Shown here: positions 59,766 to 64,000 of the stretch, piece after piece
How positions within the stretch are numbered: the stretch's first letter is position 1
Layout: each line of letters starts with the position of its first letter
Source of the DNA: Micropruina glycogenica
GTDB lineage: Bacteria; Actinomycetota; Actinomycetes; Propionibacteriales; Propionibacteriaceae
Assembly (NCBI RefSeq): GCF_039524395.1
Contig: NZ_BAAAGO010000004.1
DNA length: 64,000 nt
Reading direction: 5' to 3' (one strand)
Position numbers and translations under genes: made by a program
Notes under the pieces: generated by a model
Told to the model about the DNA's origin: nothing
What the model saw: only the letters and a program-made list of their open reading frames with translations
The model's database searches: none

Positions 59766-60938
59766 GTGGATCTATTCGAGTACCAGGCGAGGGACCTGTT
59801 CGAGGCCGGGGGCGTGCCGGTGTTGCGCGGCATCGTGGCGCGTACGCCCGAGGAGGTCGAGCAGGCCACGCGTACGCTCGCCACGCCCGTGGTGGTGGTC
59901 AAGGCCCAGGTGAAAACCGGGGGTCGGGGCAAGGCCGGCGGCGTGAAACTGGCGCGCAGTGCTGAAGAGGCCCGCGACCGGGCAGCCGACATTCTCGGTC
60001 TGGTGATCAACGGCCACACCGTTGAGCAGGTCATGATCACCGAGGGTGCCGACATCGCCGAGGAGTACTACTTCGGCCTGCTGCTCGACCGCGCCAATCG
60101 CAGCTACCTGGCCATGTGCTCGGTCGAGGGCGGCATGGACATCGAGACGCTCGCCGAAGAGCACCCCGAGAAGCTGGCCCGCGTCGAGGTCGACCCGATC
60201 ACCGGCTTGGACGCCGCCAAGGCCGACGAGATCGTGGCCGCCGCCGGCTTCGCCGAAGCCGACCGGGCCGAGGTGGCCCGCGTGCTGGTGCTGCTGGGCG
60301 AGGTCTACCGCGACAACGACGCCACTCTCGTCGAGGTCAACCCTTTGGTGAAGACCGGCGACGGAAGGATCCTGGCGCTCGACGGCAAGGTGTCGCTCGA
60401 TGCGAACGCGGCCTTCCGGCACCCCGACTGGACCGAACTGGCCGACGAGTCGCGCGACGATCCCCTCGAGATCAGGGCCCGCGAGAAGCACCTCAACTAC
60501 GTCAAGCTCGACGGCAGCGTCGGCATCATCGGCAACGGTGCCGGTCTGGTGATGAGCACCCTCGACGTGGTCGCCGGCGCCGGCAAGGAGTTCCCCGGCA
60601 GCCCGACCCCGGCCAACTTTCTCGACATCGGCGGCGGCGCGTCCGCCCAAGTGATGGCCGACGGGCTCGACATCATCCTGTCCGACGAGCAGGTGAAGGT
60701 CGTCTTCGTGAACGTGTTCGGCGGCATCACGGCCTGTTCCGAGGTGGCCAAGGGCATCATCGCCGCCCTCGAGATTCTGGGCCCGAAGGCGACCAAGCCG
60801 ATCGTCGTCCGGCTCGACGGCAACGCGGTCGAGATCGGCCGGCACATTCTCACCGAGGCGGCGCACCCGCTGGTGACGATGGAACTCACCATGGACTCCG
60901 CGGCCCGCAAGGCCGCCGAACTGGCCAGCACGAACTGA
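59766..60938 (+). CDS. sucC: Succinyl-CoA synthetase beta subunit
   Basis: A 390-residue ATP-grasp subunit of the TCA-cycle enzyme that interconverts succinyl-CoA and succinate. DLFEYQARDLFEAGGVPVLRG opens it; VVKAQVKTGGRGKAGGVKLA is the nucleotide-binding part; GNGAGLVMSTLDVV and GGGASAQVMADGL lie in the ligase domain, and VFVNVFGGITACSEVAKGI near the end. GTG 59766 starts the conserved N-terminus and follows GGAGTGG. sucD begins 13 bp after the stop. Confidence 0.96.
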   Translation: MDLFEYQARDLFEAGGVPVLRGIVARTPEEVEQATRTLATPVVVVKAQVKTGGRGKAGGVKLARSAEEARDRAADILGLVINGHTVEQVMITEGADIAEEYYFGLLLDRANRSYLAMCSVEGGMDIETLAEEHPEKLARVEVDPITGLDAAKADEIVAAAGFAEADRAEVARVLVLLGEVYRDNDATLVEVNPLVKTGDGRILALDGKVSLDANAAFRHPDWTELADESRDDPLEIRAREKHLNYVKLDGSVGIIGNGAGLVMSTLDVVAGAGKEFPGSPTPANFLDIGGGASAQVMADGLDIILSDEQVKVVFVNVFGGITACSEVAKGIIAALEILGPKATKPIVVRLDGNAVEIGRHILTEAAHPLVTMELTMDSAARKAAELASTN

Positions 60939-60951
60939 AGGGACGCGTTTC

Positions 60952-61842
60952 ATGACGATCTGGCTGGACCAGAACAGCAAGGTGCTCGTACAGGGCATGA
61001 CCGGCTCTGAGGGCCGTAAGCACACCCAACGCATGATCAGCTCGGGCACCCGTGTGGTCGGTGGCGTCACGCCCGGCAAGGGCGGCCAGACGGTCACCTT
61101 CGAAGAGGATCCGGTGAAGGTGTACGACTCGGTCGCCGAGGCCAAGGAGGCCACCGGGGCGAACGTGTCGGTGATCTTCGTGCCTGCCGCGTACACCAAG
61201 AAGGCCGTGTTCGAGGCCGTCGACGCCGGCATCGAGCTCGTGGTGGTGATCACCGAGGGCGTGCCGGTGAAAGACACCGCCGAGTTCTACACCTACGCCG
61301 CGCACAGCGGCACGACCCGGCTGATCGGCCCGAACTGCCCGGGCCTGATCAGCCCCGGGCATTCCAACGTCGGCATCATTCCGGCCAGCATCGCCCCTCG
61401 TGGGGGCCGCATCGGGCTGGTCAGCAAGTCGGGCACGTTGACCTACCAGATGATGTTCGAACTGGCCGACATCGGCTTCTCGACCGCCGTCGGCATCGGT
61501 GGCGACCCGATCATCGGCACCACCCACATCGACGCCCTCGCGGCGTTCGAAGCCGACCCCGAAACCGACTGCATCGTGATGATCGGCGAGATCGGCGGCG
61601 ACGCCGAAGAACGGGCCGCGGCCTACATCGCCGAGAACGTGACCAAACCGGTGGTCGGCTACGTGGCCGGGTTCACCGCCCCCGAGGGCAAGACCATGGG
61701 TCACGCCGGCGCGATCGTGTCGGGCTCCAAGGGCACCGCGCAGGCGAAGGCCGCGGCGCTCGAGGCGGCCGGCGTCAAGGTCGGACGTACCCCGAGCGAG
61801 ACCGCGTCCCTGGTGCGCGAGATCATGGAGAGCAAGGGCTGA
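60952..61842 (+). CDS. sucD: Succinyl-CoA synthetase alpha subunit
   Basis: A 296-residue CoA-binding subunit. KVLVQGMTGSEGRKHTQRMI is the N-terminal Rossmann loop. GVTPGKGG binds CoA. GPNCPGLISP and the phospho-histidine in MGHAGAIVSGSKGTA complete the active site. It forms a heterodimer or tetramer with SucC, encoded 13 bp upstream. The end is convergent with the next gene, 7 bp away. Confidence 0.97.
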   Translation: MTIWLDQNSKVLVQGMTGSEGRKHTQRMISSGTRVVGGVTPGKGGQTVTFEEDPVKVYDSVAEAKEATGANVSVIFVPAAYTKKAVFEAVDAGIELVVVITEGVPVKDTAEFYTYAAHSGTTRLIGPNCPGLISPGHSNVGIIPASIAPRGGRIGLVSKSGTLTYQMMFELADIGFSTAVGIGGDPIIGTTHIDALAAFEADPETDCIVMIGEIGGDAEERAAAYIAENVTKPVVGYVAGFTAPEGKTMGHAGAIVSGSKGTAQAKAAALEAAGVKVGRTPSETASLVREIMESKG

Positions 61843-61849
61843 GCGAGCC

Positions 61850-63544
61850 TCACTGGTATTGCGTGACCCGCTGGGCGGCGCGGCCGACCAGCGCCTCCCA
61901 GGCCTTGTCGGTGAAGTCGAAGTTCGCCGACGGGTTGGCCAGCAGGTAGACCAACCGGGTGCCGACCGCGGTGACGCCGACCCTGAAGGTGACCGTCTTG
62001 GTCGCGCTGATGCGTTGCGTGACCGTGTAGCTGGTGCCGGTGAACTTCGCGCCGTCGGCGCCCGTTGCGGTCACGCCGCCGTCGTCCACCGTCGCGGTGC
62101 GGGTGCGATCGCCACAGCTCTTGAAGTTGTCGTCGAGGGTCTTTGCCATCGCGGTGGCCGCTGAAGCCTTGCTGAAGGTGTAGATGGCCTGGTCGATGCC
62201 GAAGCCGTCGGGGGCCTTGGAGTCGTCGGTCAGCAGGTAGGTGCGGTGGGCCGACTCGGACGTGCCGGGCAGCTTGTTCAGGCTGACGTCCTCGCACTGG
62301 CTGCCGACGAGGCTTGGGGCCTTGGCGTCGGTGGCGGTCCACTTGCCCTCACCGGGGGTGAGTTGCGGAACGTCCACCCAGGCCAGCCAGCCCACCGGAT
62401 CAGTGGCCGGGGGCAGGGTCGCGGCGGCCTTCGGGGTGCTCGGGCAGGTGCCCGTGGCGTTGCCGCACTGCCGGGCCAGCGAGGACGCTGCGGCCCGGCT
62501 GAGTGCCCCGACGCCGACCGCCGGAATCTTGGTCACAGCGGCGTCGATCACGCCGACGAAGCGGCCGGTGCGAGAGATCAGCATGGTGTGCCGGGTGCCG
62601 TCGCTCAGTTCGGTGGTGAGCACCGTCGCCGAGTCGGCGAGGCCATCGATCTGGTAGGCGCCGAGCAGGTGCGCATCGGCACAGCCGCCGGCCTGGTTGA
62701 GCAGGGCTTCGTAGGCGGTGGTGGCCGCCTGCACGTCGGCCATCGCCTGGGCCACCTGCACCAGCACGCCGCCGTCGGCGCTGCCGGTGAACCTGCGGCT
62801 CGCCTCGGCATCGGGCGAGACGCCCCCGGCGCTGGCCAGTTCGATGCATGCCGGGGTGGGCGCGGCGCCGTTCGCGGGGGGCGCCTCGGTCCAGGTGTTC
62901 TTGAGGCGCAGCCTGGCCAGATCGGCGGAGGTGAGCAACTGGTTCGCGTCGAGCAGCGCAGGGGTGGCGCTCGGGCTCTCGCTCGCCGTGGTCGAGGCCG
63001 TCGGTGAGGTAGTGGCTGGGGTGGCGGTGGTGCCCGACCGGCCGACCGTGAGCCACAGCACCACACCGAGCACGACCACGACCGCCACCGCCGCGGCGAT
63101 CAACGCCATCATGCGGCGGCGCGGATTCTGCGCGGTTTCGCCCTCGGTGGTGGCGGGCTCGCCTTCGGTGGCGTCGACACCGACCGGGGGTGTCGCCGCT
63201 TCGTCGAGGTGGGGTGGCGAACTCACGCTGGCCGCCGAACGGCGCGGAGCGCCGGCCACGGCGTCGTCGGCGACCGGCTCGGCCGAGAACCGGCGTCCGG
63301 CCTCAGGGGGTTGCAGCGGCTCGGGCAGGGCCGGCGCCGGCGGCGGAATCGGCGTGCTGACCTCCGGCTCGTCCGTCCGGCCGCCGTCGGCGTCGGACGG
63401 TTCGGACTCGGTCACCGTCCACGCCCTCGATGGGCTGGGTTCGGCCGACACGTCGTCGTCATCGAGCAGGTCGTCGTCGTTGACGTCATCGTCGTCGAAG
63501 GGCCCCAGAGCGCGTCGCGGCCGGCCGGATTCGGTGTCGCTCAT
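61850..63544 (-). CDS. Single-TM protein with PknH-sensor-like extracellular region
   Basis: A 564-residue protein. The cytoplasmic N-terminus (about 1-145) is acidic and Pro-rich, with an Asp run near residues 16-31. One TM segment follows (about 146-168, MMALIAAAVAVVVVLGVVLW), then a Thr/Ser-rich linker. The outside part (about 200-564) seems to have two related modules: LLTSADLARLRL...CADAHL and a second starting near SLVGSQCEDV, with TYLLTDDSKAPDGF and FSKASAATAMAKTL. These recall the PknH C-terminal sensor fold. The kinase is absent. ATG 63544 is preceded by AAGGACC. Function unknown. Confidence 0.75.
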   Translation of the reverse strand: MSDTESGRPRRALGPFDDDDVNDDDLLDDDDVSAEPSPSRAWTVTESEPSDADGGRTDEPEVSTPIPPPAPALPEPLQPPEAGRRFSAEPVADDAVAGAPRRSAASVSSPPHLDEAATPPVGVDATEGEPATTEGETAQNPRRRMMALIAAAVAVVVVLGVVLWLTVGRSGTTATPATTSPTASTTASESPSATPALLDANQLLTSADLARLRLKNTWTEAPPANGAAPTPACIELASAGGVSPDAEASRRFTGSADGGVLVQVAQAMADVQAATTAYEALLNQAGGCADAHLLGAYQIDGLADSATVLTTELSDGTRHTMLISRTGRFVGVIDAAVTKIPAVGVGALSRAAASSLARQCGNATGTCPSTPKAAATLPPATDPVGWLAWVDVPQLTPGEGKWTATDAKAPSLVGSQCEDVSLNKLPGTSESAHRTYLLTDDSKAPDGFGIDQAIYTFSKASAATAMAKTLDDNFKSCGDRTRTATVDDGGVTATGADGAKFTGTSYTVTQRISATKTVTFRVGVTAVGTRLVYLLANPSANFDFTDKAWEALVGRAAQRVTQYQ

Positions 63545-63644
63545 GAGGTCCTTCGGGTCGTCTTTGGGGTGATCACGACGAGTTTAGTGCGGCTGGGCGT
63601 GTCCGGCCCACCGGCGCCCGGCGGCTGCCCGACGATAGAGCATC

Positions 63645-64000
63645 ATGCCCACTCGAACAGATCGCCGTCGCAATCGCGTTCGGCTGACCGTGGCCGAGGT
63701 CAATCGTGACAGCGAGTCGCCGACGACGGTCGAGTTCCCGCTGCTGCCGATGGCCCTGGCCGGTGGCGCGGCCGCGGCCATGGTCGGTTGGCTGCTGGTG
63801 ATCGGCCTGGTGATGATCGGTTGGTTCACCGCGATGGCCATTCCGGTGCCGCGCATGCTCGGCTTCGCCGGTCAGTTGTGGCTCGCCGGTCACGGCGCCG
63901 GCGCCACCATCGGCGATATCACGCTCACCCTCATTCCGCTCGGCTTGAGCGCGCTGTTCGTGCTGCTCACCCGCACCGTGGTCGGGCTCGGCCTGCGTGC
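63645..64000 (+). CDS. PerM/DUF6350-type cell-division membrane protein, 5' part
   Basis: The first 118 codons of a membrane protein cut by the window's right edge. A charged N-terminus (RTDRRRNRVRLTVAEV) precedes hydrophobic stretches (MALAGGAAAAMVGWLLVIGL, IPLGLSALFVLLTRTVVGLG) with the extracytoplasmic PVPRMLGFAGQLWLAGHGAG between them, as in actinobacterial DUF6350/PerM proteins that stabilise the divisome. Its position after sucCD is the usual actinobacterial context, and purN-purH would be expected next. The frame is open to base 64000. Confidence 0.75.
   Translation, partial: MPTRTDRRRNRVRLTVAEVNRDSESPTTVEFPLLPMALAGGAAAAMVGWLLVIGLVMIGWFTAMAIPVPRMLGFAGQLWLAGHGAGATIGDITLTLIPLGLSALFVLLTRTVVGLGLR

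Overview
The window is a 64-kb stretch of high-GC actinobacterial chromosome, and the gene content suggests a member of the Propionibacteriaceae or a close relative. The signs are GuaB plus a GuaB3 paralogue, a GNAT-TsaE fusion, polyprenol-phosphate-mannose type GT-C mannosyltransferases, the pcrA / M23 peptidase / sucC / sucD / PerM order, several PspC proteins and many near-leaderless -10 boxes (TAGNNT about 6-7 nt before the start codon). The genus is not resolved. Genes are dense and mostly in short, translationally coupled operons (ATGA/GTGA overlaps). No rRNA, tRNA or CRISPR array was recognised.

Layout. 1-5.2 kb: the edge of an IS5-type element, a mannitol PTS operon (mtlA-mtlD and a separate second EIIA), then a decayed repeat-rich stretch with the tail of an HNH endonuclease gene. 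5.2-8.7 kb: the t6A operon tsaE-tsaB-rimI-tsaD with a Nudix hydrolase. 8.7-18.5 kb: a metabolic and hypothetical block (homocysteine methyltransferase, THUMP-like methyltransferase, MOSC, two VOC proteins, a transglutaminase, a DCC thiol protein and two GH13 glucan enzymes, one trehalose-synthase-like). 18.5-21.8 kb: a MarR-controlled DHA2 exporter with an unusual 420-residue heptad-repeat insert. 22.3-25.4 kb: a four-gene cluster with an Lgt-like transferase, two small membrane proteins and a cysteine-rich radical SAM enzyme that resembles the archaeal tetraether synthase. This is the most interesting locus of the window. 25.4-27.5 kb: groES-groEL under two CIRCE operators.

27.5-34.5 kb: an inverted-repeat intergenic island, two tandem GT-C mannosyltransferases, a TIGR01777 epimerase, guaB and guaB3. 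34.5-39.9 kb: accessory ground with a broken vapC next to a MITE-like element, a DUF4097 beta-repeat protein with an RHH regulator, chorismate mutase coupled to a GNAT-Nudix fusion (apparently from a CTG start) and a WYL regulator divergent from a TIGR03086 protein. 39.9-45.7 kb: cysE and cysK separated by a small secreted SH3-like gene, then guaA and a CASTOR/POLLUX-type channel. 45.7-51.0 kb: an S9 peptidase and a nucleoside salvage set (ribokinase, nucleoside hydrolase, NupC transporter).

51.1-54.9 kb: a Lia-like envelope-stress module (two PspC-containing membrane proteins and a small membrane protein on one strand, a PspC-histidine kinase and LuxR response regulator on the other). 54.9-56.1 kb: a lipoprotein trypsin-like protease with an apparent one-base frameshift. 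56.3-64 kb: pcrA, an M23 peptidase, sucC-sucD, a PknH-sensor-like membrane protein and the start of a PerM/DUF6350 gene cut by the window edge.
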